The notes under the pieces were generated by a model. It did no database searches. It had not been told where the DNA came from and saw nothing but the letters and a program-made list of their open reading frames with translations. From positions 3,347,501-3,411,500 of the forward strand of contig NZ_JBBOPI010000001.1 of the NCBI RefSeq assembly GCF_038003525.1: a stretch of DNA of 64,000 bases, in the 5' to 3' direction. Positions 55,697 through 64,000 of this stretch are shown piece by piece (the stretch's first letter is position 1; each line of letters begins with the position of its first letter). Origin of the DNA: Solibacillus sp. FSL H8-0538. Lineage in GTDB: Bacteria > Bacillota > Bacilli > Bacillales_A > Planococcaceae. Made by a program: the position numbers and the translations under genes.

Positions 55697-56293
55697 TTAA
55701 TCAAAAATATATTCTACTTTCTTGAGAATATCTAGCACTTCCACTGCATTTGTTTCATCATACAAACTAAGTTTCATAAATAATGCATCTAGTTGCTGCA
55801 CAACTTCTTCTTTTAATAAATACATATCTTTATTATAAACAGGCTTTTGCATAGATACTTTAGCTTTCATATAATTACTCATACATTTTTTATATGCGCG
55901 TTCTACATCGGCAGTCTCTATAATTCCATGACAAGATGCACATAATGTTACTAAATTATCTTGATGATTCGGCCCACCTAATTTCCTAGGTATTTTATGA
56001 TGGAAATGGAAATGTGTTTCTTCATTTCATACTACACATTTAAAACCATCTCGCTTACGTACTTCTTCTTTTAGTTCTTCAGTAAAAGTTTGTTGCCAAA
56101 CATCTAAAAATTGAATTTGGCCACCTTTTTCTTCTACTAACTCTAGTATGTCTAAATGTGGCAGGATAATCGCTTCTACTGTTTTCCGAACCATTTCTCC
56201 AAACTCATATTCACTGAGTTCATCTACTTCTTTTTCAAAAAGAGGATTTTCATGCCCATGCATTTCCTCTTCTAAATCACAATTAAAATCCAT
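55697..56293 (-). pseudogene. HNH endonuclease-like gene with one in-frame TGA
   Basis: From ATG 56293 the frame reads MDFNCDLEEEMHG to RKRDGFKCVV, then TGA at 56027-56029, then in the same frame NEETHFHFHHKIPRKLGG, QDNLVTLCASCHG and on to the stop at 55697. KC-VV-x and LCASC are the paired zinc cysteines of HNH nucleases and HHK the catalytic core; TGA takes the place of the second Cys of the first CxxC. A nonsense mutation is likely. The gene overlaps the end of an upstream frame by 11 bases. Confidence 0.75.
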
Positions 56294-56461
56294 CAACTTC
56301 GTCTAGCTCAAAATTAATGATAATAGGCTTTCTAATAGTTAAAATCTCTTTTTCTTTAGCAATTTGGGAAATTTGTTGAGCTACTTGTTCTTTAATATGT
56401 GTATCATTCAAATCGTCGTTTGAGCATGACGTATTTCTATTCTGCAAGACAGTCAAACAAT
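56283..56461 (-). pseudogene. 3' fragment of a gene upstream of the HNH gene
   Basis: The frame reads NRNTSCSNDDLNDTHIKEQV, then AQQISQIAKEKEILTIRKPI and IINFELDEVDGF before TAA at 56283. It overlaps the HNH start, as translationally coupled genes do, but has no start codon with a ribosome site and runs upstream into a terminator hairpin. It seems 5'-truncated. Identity unknown. Confidence 0.4.
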
Positions 56462-56477
56462 TATTTGAATGAAAATA

Positions 56478-56524
56478 AAAATGAACCGTTATTTCCTTAT
56501 GTAAGGAAGTAACAGTTCATTTTA
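56478..56524. terminator. Bidirectional terminator downstream of the tat genes
   Basis: AAATGAAC-GTTA-TTCCTTA and its near-perfect complement form a stem of about 18 bp with two mismatches around ATGT, flanked by A and T runs. Confidence 0.8.
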
Positions 56525-56542
56525 CAAAGTAATTTTCTTTAC

Positions 56543-56647
56543 TCAAAAGACTTCTTTGATAAAAACCATACAAAAAGCAATAATCACAAAAGATGCTAAT
56601 GCTAAAATGGTATCGTAATTAAAGAGTCGCTTTATTGAGACTAGCAT
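56543..56647 (-). CDS. Possible 34-residue single-helix membrane peptide
   Basis: MLVSIKRLFNYDTILALASF and VIIAFCMVFIKEVF, one hydrophobic helix after a short basic segment. It lies 39 bp after tatC in the same direction and before the operon terminator. The ribosome site is poor (AAGTAAGCC). It could be a small Tat-associated protein or chance. Confidence 0.35.
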   Translation of the reverse strand: MLVSIKRLFNYDTILALASFVIIAFCMVFIKEVF

Positions 56648-56686
56648 ACATATGGGGCTTACTTAGTTCTAGAAAAGAGTGGGTAG

Positions 56687-57415
56687 TTAAACAATTGATT
56701 CATCATTATTTTTTTGCTGTCGATTGTACACAAATTTAGATAAAGTGATGCTACCTTCATATAAAAGTAGTAATGGAATAATCACTAGAATATCTGATAA
56801 AAAGTCAGGTGGTGTAATTAAAATTGACGTAATAATTAACACGAAGTACGCATATTTTCTTATTTTTTGTAGAACATATGGATTAATTATTCCTAAACTT
56901 GTTAAAAACATAATCACGACTGGCAATTCGAACAGAATTCCAAAAGGTAAAGTCATGTGTAACAAAAATCGGAAATATTTTTCTGTTGTGAAAAAAGTAG
57001 TAAACATGTCATTTGACAATGACATTAAAAAATTCAGCACTAATGGAAATAGAATAAAATAACCAAAACTAATTCCTACTATAAATAGTATAAACAATGC
57101 AGGTACATAAGCAATAGTCACTTTACGCTCTTTTGGCGTCAGACCCGGTCGTACATATTGCCAAACTTGATGTCCAGCCACAGGCATCGTAGCAGCTAAA
57201 GCGACCACACTTGCAATCATTATATACACCATTAATATATCACTTGGTCCTAATAAGGCTAGCTTAAATGGTAAGTCTTTGACGAGTAAGCGATAAATAT
57301 CTTGAACGTAAATGAAGGAAAGCAATAAGAACAGTAGAAAAAATCCTAATGTGATAATTATCGCCCTTCGCAACTCTTGTAAATGTTGTACAACTTGCAT
57401 ATTTTGACCTTTCAT
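56687..57415 (-). CDS. tatC: Twin-arginine translocase subunit TatC
   Basis: 242 residues with six transmembrane segments. Conserved features are the N-terminal VVQHLQELRRAII (signal-peptide binding), the periplasmic RPGLTPKERK loop, and FGILFELPVVIMFL with Glu. ATG 57415 follows AAGGGGGG by six bases. It follows tatA and the oxidase-transporter genes in one direction. It probably serves the Tat-signal oxidase encoded upstream. Confidence 0.96.
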   Translation of the reverse strand: MKGQNMQVVQHLQELRRAIIITLGFFLLFLLLSFIYVQDIYRLLVKDLPFKLALLGPSDILMVYIMIASVVALAATMPVAGHQVWQYVRPGLTPKERKVTIAYVPALFILFIVGISFGYFILFPLVLNFLMSLSNDMFTTFFTTEKYFRFLLHMTLPFGILFELPVVIMFLTSLGIINPYVLQKIRKYAYFVLIITSILITPPDFLSDILVIIPLLLLYEGSITLSKFVYNRQQKNNDESIV

Positions 57416-57461
57416 CAACAACCCCCCTTGAAAAAAAGGTGCAATATTTTATTACACTTCT

Positions 57462-57662
57462 TTAATTTATATCTTTATTTTCTTGCTCTTGGATTTTTGA
57501 AGCATTTTTGTCATCTGATAATAGATCTTTAGTCGAATTTTTAAACTCTCTTAATGTTGATCCAAATGCTCTTCCAATTTCAGGCAACTTAGAAGGCCCG
57601 AAAATAATAAGAGCAATTATTAGAATCAATATTAATCCTGGAATTCCTATGTTTTGTATCAT
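57462..57662 (-). CDS. tatA: Twin-arginine translocase subunit TatA
   Basis: 66 residues: a short N-terminal hydrophobic helix ([16 protein letters not shown]), the [14 protein letters not shown] hinge and amphipathic helix, then a charged tail. ATG 57662 is five bases after GGAGG; the upstream start is rejected. With a single TatA and TatC this is the minimal Gram-positive translocase. Confidence 0.95.
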   Translation of the reverse strand: MIQNIGIPGLILILIIALIIFGPSKLPEIGRAFGSTLREFKNSTKDLLSDDKNASKIQEQENKDIN

Positions 57663-57949
57663 AATATCCTCCATTTTTTTATTTTTTTTAAAATGATCAC
57701 ATATAATTTATCTAAACTAATCATTTAAATTAATTTCTTTCCCAAGCTCTTTTAAACCTTTATTTGTTTAAACATTGTTGAAAATCTAGGGGTGAATTCA
57801 GATTTTCGATTAATTTCATCATTACTACACAACTGATGTTAGAATATTCTTTGAACATATATATTTATGTCTTCTTGTTTATTCAGTCAGATTCCAAAAT
57901 CACTCTTTTTTTCAATGGTTCCTTTGCAATTCCTTCGCCCCAGGACAAT
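57663..57949. other. Intergenic gap within the oxidase-tat cluster
   Basis: 287 A/T-rich bases separate the ZIP gene from tatA. No strong terminator was seen, so the tat genes may be read from upstream or from a local promoter. No gene is supported. Confidence 0.4.
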
Positions 57950-59119
57950 TTAATATTTAACAAAAAAGGCTGTAAGATACATGATTAATAGACCTATTGT
58001 AAAACCACTAAAATTTAACCAAGATACAGTTGGTTCTAAATGTTTCTTGTGATCGTTTATTAACATTTTAGTAATGACATAAATTACTTGTAAAATGGCA
58101 CCTGCTCCAATCCCTAAGAACAAAGCCCCGAGAATTGGTGAGAAAATAAATCCACCAAACCAAGTTCCTAAAATGGCAGGACTTCCTGCTATTATTCCAA
58201 GTAATACGAAGTCTCGAATCCGAGGTTTCATTTTTAATAAAGGAGCGGCTATTCCTATACCTTCCGTAATATTATGAAGGGTAAACCCAATGATTAAAAA
58301 TGTTCCTAGTGCAGCTTCACCTAGAGAAAAAGAGGTACCAATAGCCAAACCTTCTCCAAAGTTATGCAGCCCGATTCCGACAGCCATCAACAAAGCGATA
58401 TTAAAAGGAGAATAAGCTTTCTTTTGTAGCTTTTTTTGTTGATACTGATCAAAACCAATTAACAATATGAAAGTTAGTAATGCTCCTAAAATAACCACCA
58501 TATTACCTTGTAAAACCATAGGAGCTTCTGCACCAATTTCAAAACCATCAGACAAAGTTCCTATAAATAAGAATAGAAGTAACCCAACGGTAAGAGCAAG
58601 AATTGCGTTTATCCATTTTCGTGAGAACCGTTTCATAAATGGATACCACAATAATCCTAATGTAATTGGAACAACTCCCACATAAAAGCCGATAAACCCG
58701 TAATTTAGAAAATTGCTCAAAGTTCTTTCTGGAGTGAGAGTAGCGGCTGTAATTTCTCCTTCCGAAATAATTCCATTTTCAGTAATTATCTTAATTACAT
58801 GCGGATCACCTTGCACCCACGGGTAATTGATCGTTACTACTCCTTCTTCAAATCGTTTAAATGTTTCTGTTGGAGAAACACTAAAATTCCATATTGAATC
58901 ATCTACTATTACTTGAGATATCTTAATCGACTCTGGCCCGGTATTACTAATTGATAATTCAAATCCGTTATGTGTTGTGTTTATACGTTCAATATTTAAT
59001 ACTTCGATTGGGGCAGCAGGGTCTTTTTCAATACCAGCGCCATTTATCATCACCCATGCTACAACTACGACAAGTAGTAGTAGCGGTATTAACCCAGAAA
59101 TTAACCATTTAACCTTCAC
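57950..59119 (-). CDS. ZIP-family metal transporter with N-terminal extracytoplasmic domain
   Basis: 389 residues. One N-terminal helix anchors a beta-rich external domain (about 30-140, IEVLNIERINTTHNGFELSI), followed by a typical eight-helix ZIP core with metal-binding GIGLHNFGEGLAIG and GFTLHNITEGIGI. ZupT-like proteins import zinc, iron or manganese. The extra N-terminal domain is unusual and may handle metal delivered by or to the multicopper oxidase encoded 15 bp upstream. Confidence 0.92.
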   Translation of the reverse strand: MKVKWLISGLIPLLLLVVVVAWVMINGAGIEKDPAAPIEVLNIERINTTHNGFELSISNTGPESIKISQVIVDDSIWNFSVSPTETFKRFEEGVVTINYPWVQGDPHVIKIITENGIISEGEITAATLTPERTLSNFLNYGFIGFYVGVVPITLGLLWYPFMKRFSRKWINAILALTVGLLLFLFIGTLSDGFEIGAEAPMVLQGNMVVILGALLTFILLIGFDQYQQKKLQKKAYSPFNIALLMAVGIGLHNFGEGLAIGTSFSLGEAALGTFLIIGFTLHNITEGIGIAAPLLKMKPRIRDFVLLGIIAGSPAILGTWFGGFIFSPILGALFLGIGAGAILQVIYVITKMLINDHKKHLEPTVSWLNFSGFTIGLLIMYLTAFFVKY

Positions 59120-59134
59120 TTTTATAAACCTCCT

Positions 59135-60151
59135 TTAATCTACTTCGAAAAATCCCATCCATCCTAACTCAGCGAACTCGCTTACATGAGCATGAAACAT
59201 ATATTTACCTTCAAATGGAAAACGAACTTCTATTATTCCGCGTTCACCCTGACATTGCATGATTGTATCTGTAAATTGAGATGGGTTATCGTTTCTACCT
59301 GTTGGGTAATACGTAAAATAATTAGCATGTAAGTGGAAAGAATTCAATAAATCGAATTCCGTTAAATTGCTAAGATAAATTCGAACGAGCTGATTCTTCT
59401 TGATTTTAATGGGGTGATTCATAAATGCATTCGCATATCCATTTACCGTATAAAATTCGTTTTCACCGTCTAAATCTAAATCATATCCATTCATGACCAT
59501 GTTCAATTCTAGTGCCGGTTCTCTTGGCTTTTTTGGATCGATAATAAAATTACCATATAAACCTTTATGAATATGTCGGGCTAACGGGAGGACATGGCAA
59601 TGGTAAACTTGTAACCCGTATGGATTAGCGTCAAATTCATATGTGAATTTTTGACCAGGATAAATGGGATCCAACCCATCCATTTCCGGTGGGTGAATTC
59701 CATGAAAATGAATAGAGTGAGGATGACTTCCACTATTAGTAAAGTGAAACCGTAAAAGATCACCTTCTGTGCAACGAAAAGTCGGTCCAGGAATTGTTCC
59801 GTTATAGGTCCATCCAGGAAATTTTATTCCTTTTGCAATTTCTATTTCTTTATCAATTGCCACGACATCATATTCCCTCAATATTTGCCCACTTGGTAGA
59901 GTACTAACTTTTCCATAATCAAAAGTAGTAAGTAACTTTTCAGCCATTAAATAACCTTCGCTTTTTGATAAATCAGTACTGCTATTGCCGTGATTCATGT
60001 GTTCATGTTTTTTTCCACTGGGTGTTGCCGCTTTTACAGCGGGCGTTAATCCAGTAATTGTATTCAAAAAATAACTTCCCGCTAATCCAATAACTCCTGC
60101 AGAACCCAATTTTAAAATATCCCGCCTAGAAACATTTTTTTCATTACTCAT
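59135..60151 (-). CDS. Tat-exported multicopper oxidase
   Basis: 338 residues. Twin-arginine signal SRRDILKLGSAGVIGLAG at the N-terminus, then two cupredoxin domains. Copper ligands appear in HSIHFHGIHPPE, YHCHVLPLARHIHKG, NSFHLHANYF and MFHAHVSEFAELGWMGFF. The two-domain size resembles laccase or nitrite-reductase-like enzymes; oxidation of metals such as Mn(II), Fe(II) or Cu(I) is plausible but unproven. It is first in a cluster with ZIP, tatA and tatC. Confidence 0.93.
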   Translation of the reverse strand: MSNEKNVSRRDILKLGSAGVIGLAGSYFLNTITGLTPAVKAATPSGKKHEHMNHGNSSTDLSKSEGYLMAEKLLTTFDYGKVSTLPSGQILREYDVVAIDKEIEIAKGIKFPGWTYNGTIPGPTFRCTEGDLLRFHFTNSGSHPHSIHFHGIHPPEMDGLDPIYPGQKFTYEFDANPYGLQVYHCHVLPLARHIHKGLYGNFIIDPKKPREPALELNMVMNGYDLDLDGENEFYTVNGYANAFMNHPIKIKKNQLVRIYLSNLTEFDLLNSFHLHANYFTYYPTGRNDNPSQFTDTIMQCQGERGIIEVRFPFEGKYMFHAHVSEFAELGWMGFFEVD

Positions 60152-60279
60152 TTTATTACCTCCACTTTTGTCAATAAGGAAAATTGATTACTATAAGCCT
60201 TAATAATACCTACTAACTTACCTTCTTCAACTGTGACACTTACATTTTCCAACGCCTCACTACCATAGTAGGAAACATA
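60148..60279 (-). pseudogene. 5' remnant of a metal ABC-transporter ATPase gene
   Basis: The frame reads YVSYYGSEALENVSVTVEEG then KLVGII, the start of a Mn/Zn-type ABC ATPase (MntB/ZnuC-like) up to the point just before Walker A. It then departs into KAYSNQFSLLTKVEVIK and stops over the oxidase ATG. The start codon and the whole nucleotide-binding part are missing. It implies that the oxidase cassette replaced an older metal-transport operon. Confidence 0.55.
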
Positions 60280-60428
60280 TTATTCTTTTATAGAAATGAC
60301 TATTTCCCCAAATAATCCTTCCTTCGCTAATATTTAATGTACAAAACTTGCACGAGGACAACTTTTCATTGAGATATACACCATTGTCAAAAATGATAAA
60401 CGTACCAATACTTTTTTACACTACGTTC

Positions 60429-60455
60429 TTTCCCTAGGGAAACTTTTAAGGTAAA
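60429..60455 (-). promoter_or_regulatory. Palindromic operator, copy 1
   Basis: TTTCCCTAGGGAAA is a perfect palindrome, extended on the plus strand by CTTTTAAGGTAAA. On the minus strand a TATAGT box lies about 10 bp upstream of it. The form resembles MntR/DtxR-family sites. Confidence 0.5.
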
Positions 60456-60617
60456 AAAAAGCAAACTATATGCTAATCCCGTTTCGAAAAAATGGTTTTA
60501 TCTTTAAAATATATGAAGATCTCGTCGTATTAGTTCCTCCAATACAAATATTTAATCAAAAAATGCGCTACTTTAGAAAATGATAATCGCATCAATTGTT
60601 AACCATACGAAAATTTG

Positions 60618-60644
60618 TTTCCCAGTGGAAACTCTTTAGGTAAA
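60618..60644 (-). promoter_or_regulatory. Palindromic operator, copy 2
   Basis: TTTCCCAGTGGAAACT followed by CTTTAGGTAAA repeats the copy 1 unit (about 22 of 27 bases equal). It starts four bases after the -10 box of the predicted promoter at 60648, so a bound protein would block initiation. Confidence 0.5.
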
Positions 60645-60647
60645 TAA

Positions 60648-60677
60648 ATCATACCATATTAGAATTAAATTTTGCAA
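60648..60677 (-). promoter_or_regulatory. Promoter of the oxidase cassette
   Basis: TTGCAA (60672-60677) and TATGAT (60648-60653) on the minus strand are 18 bp apart, immediately before operator copy 2. Confidence 0.55.
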
Positions 60678-60774
60678 GTGTAATTCTGTCATTTTAGAAT
60701 ATTTGTAAACCCCTATAGTTTACTTCATATCAAAACGTTTAGTTTCAATGTTTTCAATTTGTTCTTCCAATTAC

Positions 60775-61487
60775 TTATGTAAGGGATAAAATTTGCGGTT
60801 CTACTTGGACCTTGGTTGTTGACATTGGGCTGAATCCAAATACATGGATAAGAAAGCAAAAATCAAAAGGCCGAATTAAAACAAAAAGCTGAAGCAGCAG
60901 CTACAATTCTAATTCACGAATTAAACCCAGGAACGTATGTAGATGAAACGAACATCATATTTAAGCACTTTGCAAAAGTATGGCTAACAATTTACATTGA
61001 GACGAATAACGTAAAGCCCGACACCATTCGTATGAGACAGCATGAAATTGATAAATTATTGCCCTACTTTGCTAACTTGAAACTAAAGGATATTACGTTA
61101 AAGAAATATCAGGATGCTCTAAACGATTTAAAAGAGAAGGGATATGCTGATAACACGCTAGATGGGGTTCACCGCACTGGGAGAATGATTTTCAAGAAAG
61201 GCATAGAAATGGAACGGATCAAAAAGGATCCAACAGCGTTTTCTTATCTAAAAAGAGATAAGAAAACCATCGTGGAACTAGAGGAACGAGAAATCTCGAA
61301 GTACTTAGAAAAAGAAGAACTCGCACTGTTCTTGGATACAGCTGCTACTAAAGGATTAGAAGATATTATGGATAGACGTGGTCACTCTGACGATAATACA
61401 ATTTGAAATGTATATCTACACGTAACCAAAGGAATGAAAAAAGAGGCTTCTCAAAAATTCGGACAATTTATGAGAAGCTTAAAATAA
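60775..61487 (+). pseudogene. Decayed tyrosine integrase (phage/ICE type)
   Basis: The N-terminal arm-binding part (GSTWTLVVDIGLNPNT ... KQKSKGRIKTK) runs in one frame. A one-base loss in an A run near 60890 shifts to the frame with AEAAATILIHELNPGTYVDE and the core-binding domain. The catalytic domain is deleted: LFLDTAATKGLEDI jumps straight to MDRRGHSDDNTI. TGA follows at 61404, and the same frame continues NVYLHVTKGMKKEASQKFGQ to the true end at 61487. Three independent lesions mean it is dead. Confidence 0.8.
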
Positions 61488-61807
61488 TATTTACTATGTT
61501 AGCATTTAGCTTTCATCTTACATTAAAACCATGTATACCAATGATTTCAGGAGCAGATTACATCATGCCGCATGTGGTAAGTTTTGAGGGTGGTTCAAAA
61601 TTATAATATTTAGATGTAGTAGTAATACACCGCTACTTCAATCAATGTTCATATATACTCGATCTTTAAAGTAGTATAATAACGACATCCAGAGTCCTTT
61701 TACTTTAAACTTTTCCAAACTTCACTTTGAATATACACTAGAAAAGTTTTGCCAGATGAGAGATAAATATTTCTTTATACAGCCACACTGACCTTATTTT
61801 CAGCACC
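61488..61807. other. Gene-free stretch after the integrase remnant
   Basis: A 67-codon plus-strand frame here has no ribosome site and is not credible. Possibly the former attachment-site side of the lost element; no direct repeat was identified. Confidence 0.4.
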
Positions 61808-62899
61808 TTAAACCCTTTTAGAACCCACAGTTTCAACACCTTTATCTAATGAAAAAAGTTTTTCATCATTTTTTAGCTCTATAAGATTTTTTGCCTCTTG
61901 AACTAAATTTTGCATTGTATTAAATTCATCATCGCTAATTTCAACTAGCTCTTCAAACATTTCAACTGATTCTCGAGAAATGAAAGCAATCTCTTTAATT
62001 GCTGCCATAATTTGCTGAGAGCCTGAAGATAATTCTTCTGTACTTGCAGATGAATTAGCATTACTTTCAGCAATAATTTTTGTAGTATCTAAAATCTTTT
62101 CGAACATCGTTCCAATTTCTAAAATTGTTGTATTTGTTTGTGCAAATTCTTCTGTTCCTTGCGCCATTGATTTTACAACTCTGTCCGTCTCTTCTTGAAT
62201 ATTTTTAACAATATTCGACACTTCAGAAGATGACTGACGTGATTGTTCAGCTAATTTACGAACTTCATCAGCAACTACAGCAAACCCTTTACCGTGTTCA
62301 CCTGCACGAGCTGCTTCGATAGCTGCGTTCAATGCTAATAAATTAATTTGCTCTGAAATCCCCGTAATTACTTTAACAATCTTACCAATTTCGTGCGATT
62401 TTTCTCCAAGTATATTTATTGCATCAAATGTTGTATTAATCGTTTGATCAAATTGCTCCATTTTTACCATCGAATCTTTTAACTTTTCGTTACCTTCTTG
62501 CGTCAATTCTAATGTCGTATTCGATTGTTCTGAAATTTGGTTTGATCTTATAGATAGTTCTTCAATAGCCTCTGTCATGTCTTCGATAGAAGTAGAACTC
62601 TCTTCAGTAGCTACTAATTGCTTTTTTAAGCCTTTACCTACCTCATCGATTGCGGCCCTTACAATATCAGCCTTCTCAGCTGCATATTCCCCATGTTCAG
62701 TAAGATTTTCACCTTTTTCATTCACATTTTTTGCGAATAAATGAAATTGCTCTCTTACTTGACCTGCTGATAATTCTTCCATTCCGTTTATAACCTCATT
62801 ATTTATATGGGAATGACGTTTAAGCGAAAAATATCGGTAAGCAAAATACAAAGATGTACATAATAAAACCACAATAATCCCTAGCATGATCGCTTCCAT
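61808..62899 (-). CDS. Short methyl-accepting chemotaxis-type signalling protein
   Basis: 363 residues: one N-terminal membrane helix ([19 protein letters not shown]) and no extracellular sensor or HAMP domain, then a coiled-coil signalling region with the conserved tip [20 protein letters not shown]. It likely senses an intracellular or membrane signal, or acts through other receptors. AGGAGG lies eight bases before the ATG. Confidence 0.9.
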   Translation of the reverse strand: MEAIMLGIIVVLLCTSLYFAYRYFSLKRHSHINNEVINGMEELSAGQVREQFHLFAKNVNEKGENLTEHGEYAAEKADIVRAAIDEVGKGLKKQLVATEESSTSIEDMTEAIEELSIRSNQISEQSNTTLELTQEGNEKLKDSMVKMEQFDQTINTTFDAINILGEKSHEIGKIVKVITGISEQINLLALNAAIEAARAGEHGKGFAVVADEVRKLAEQSRQSSSEVSNIVKNIQEETDRVVKSMAQGTEEFAQTNTTILEIGTMFEKILDTTKIIAESNANSSASTEELSSGSQQIMAAIKEIAFISRESVEMFEELVEISDDEFNTMQNLVQEAKNLIELKNDEKLFSLDKGVETVGSKRV

Positions 62900-62941
62900 G
62901 AAAAAAACCTCCTATTCTACTAACGTATTAATGATGAAATT

Positions 62942-63655
62942 TTATAGCTCTTTCACAATGATGTAAATTCCATCTGCTACAGTCGATGGAATATTGCTTA
63001 GCTTCTCATTGTTTTCATATTTATGAACAATAAAGTTTCCTTCTACGTCTTCATATTTTGTCAAGCCATGATACTTCTCCAACACGCGCATTGACTTCGG
63101 ATTTGTCGCTTCAGCTAACACAAGTCTTAAGCCTTCTTCTGTTGCTTTTTTTATTAATATATCGCCTAACCTTTGTACAATGTCATGACGATTATGCTCA
63201 GCAATTACACCTAATAAAAATAAATGTAATACTTCTCCATCTTCCATATCTTTTCCATAACGTTTTTTATAATCATCTAGGAAACGTATATCGATATCCT
63301 CTAATACACGCATTACTATATTCATATCAGCAAGCGTGCCGCCAAAAATATCGCCTTCGATAATTTCAAAGGCATTTGTATCCCCTACTAGTGCGCCTAC
63401 AACATTTTGTTCTATATCTAGCGCAACAGCACAGTAGCCTTGGTGAGCATTTGTCTCGATATATTCCTTCGTAAATTGATAGAAATCTTCGTAAGTTAAT
63501 TTTAAGGCGTACCCAATTATCGGTTCTTGCACCCATTTGCCAGCAACATCTACTCCAATAAATGTGCTTGCTAAACACGCTGCTGCCTTTTCAATTAAAT
63601 CTGGCTGGTCCTTTGTAAGTATTTCATATGTATATAAATCTTCTATTGTCTGCAT
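62942..63655 (-). CDS. GNAT-fold acetyltransferase-like protein
   Basis: 237 residues from ATG 63655 (AAAGGG nine bases upstream; the TTG start is rejected). The region HLFLLGVIAEHNRHDIVQRL and NPKSMRVLEKYHGL resembles the acetyl-CoA-binding and C-terminal strands of GNAT enzymes, with an unusual insertion. Substrate unknown. It is followed by the chemoreceptor gene on the same strand. Confidence 0.6.
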   Translation of the reverse strand: MQTIEDLYTYEILTKDQPDLIEKAAACLASTFIGVDVAGKWVQEPIIGYALKLTYEDFYQFTKEYIETNAHQGYCAVALDIEQNVVGALVGDTNAFEIIEGDIFGGTLADMNIVMRVLEDIDIRFLDDYKKRYGKDMEDGEVLHLFLLGVIAEHNRHDIVQRLGDILIKKATEEGLRLVLAEATNPKSMRVLEKYHGLTKYEDVEGNFIVHKYENNEKLSNIPSTVADGIYIIVKEL

Positions 63656-63697
63656 CGTAAAATCCCTTTCCAAAGTGTGATTATAGTTAATTAAAGA

Positions 63698-64000
63698 CTA
63701 ACGCATTGCTAATTGCGAAACATTGTCGACTACTGTTCCTGGGAATTTAACTCCCTCTAAAGCATTTCGCACTTGCACATATGCAATTTTAGAGGCTGGA
63801 TTGACAATAAAAATTTCTTTAAAGCCTAGTGATGCATAAAACATTAGTGTTTGCCCTAGCCTTGCTGAAACCTTTGAAGGAAGGGGTGATTGGTATGTTG
63901 CATCAACTACAAATCTATACGTACTTTTCGTTACTTTTGCCACTGTCTCTTGCAAATCTTTTAAATATTCCTCTGCAAGATCCGCTTTAATAAACCCTTG
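63698..64000 (-). CDS. Uncharacterised protein, partial (N-terminus beyond window)
   Basis: The frame is open to the right edge and ends at TAG 63698; 100 codons are visible. The content, FVVDATYQSPLPSKVSARLG and FKEIFIVNPASKIAYVQVRN, suggests a small alpha/beta domain like STAS/SpoIIAA-type proteins, but this is weak. No start is visible. Confidence 0.55.
   Translation of the reverse strand, partial: QGFIKADLAEEYLKDLQETVAKVTKSTYRFVVDATYQSPLPSKVSARLGQTLMFYASLGFKEIFIVNPASKIAYVQVRNALEGVKFPGTVVDNVSQLAMR

Larger units (their letters stand above)
60280..60774. other. Regulatory region upstream of the oxidase cassette
   Basis: About 500 bp holding two copies of a promoter-operator unit (60429 and 60618) and a GTAAAC-N7-GTTTAC palindrome at 60705-60723. 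No gene is supported. Confidence 0.5.

Noticed and set aside
61403-61606. 67-codon frame after the integrase remnant
   Set aside because: It starts within the integrase 3' end in another frame, has no ribosome site and no recognisable content.

Overview
The window looks like chromosomal DNA of a low-GC, spore-forming Gram-positive, most probably a Planococcaceae/Caryophanaceae member close to Solibacillus, Lysinibacillus or Kurthia. This rests on Bacillus-type gene sets (des-desK-desR, sigV-rsiV, HemAT, YaaH, S-box and purine riboswitches, GlnR/TnrA boxes), several SLH-anchored surface proteins and A/T-rich codon use. The genus is an inference. I saw no rRNA or tRNA gene.

Positions 1-43000 are mostly housekeeping and regulation, largely on the minus strand. 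They hold a guanine-riboswitch purine permease (cut by the left edge), guaA with its own divergent purine riboswitch, a moxR-DUF58-transglutaminase operon, nadE and pncB, glnK-amtB behind two GlnR/TnrA boxes, sigV-rsiV with a nearby peptidoglycan deacetylase, and proline dehydrogenase. Then come the cold-sensing desaturase set, an S-box metH/yitJ operon, hemY, HemAT, a Sel1-repeat protein, LysR, a carboxylesterase, an SLH-anchored SGNH hydrolase, a YusW-like lipoprotein, an SDR, spore hydrolase YaaH and a large YcdB/SLH surface protein. A hairpin-forming repeat recurs at five intergenic sites, always in the same orientation.

Positions 44000-52000 hold a complete type II-A CRISPR-Cas locus. 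On the minus strand it reads cas9, cas1, cas2, csn2, leader, and an array of 12 repeats and 11 spacers. A divergent tracrRNA gene starts just upstream of cas9. Three unusual features are a half-repeat inside the leader, an orphan repeat-like sequence beyond the array whose upper stem fits the tracrRNA better than the array repeats do, and a truncated AAA ATPase beside the distal end.

Positions 52000-61500 are accessory and decaying: a DUF6155 gene with one stop, an intact IS66-family element with a perfect 8-bp target duplication, an HNH nuclease gene with TGA where a zinc-binding Cys is expected, and a tyrosine integrase remnant. Between the last two is an apparently intact cassette of Tat-exported multicopper oxidase, ZIP metal transporter, TatA and TatC. 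It is preceded by a metal ABC-ATPase remnant and duplicated palindromic operators. The window ends with a short chemoreceptor, a GNAT-like protein and a gene cut by the right edge.
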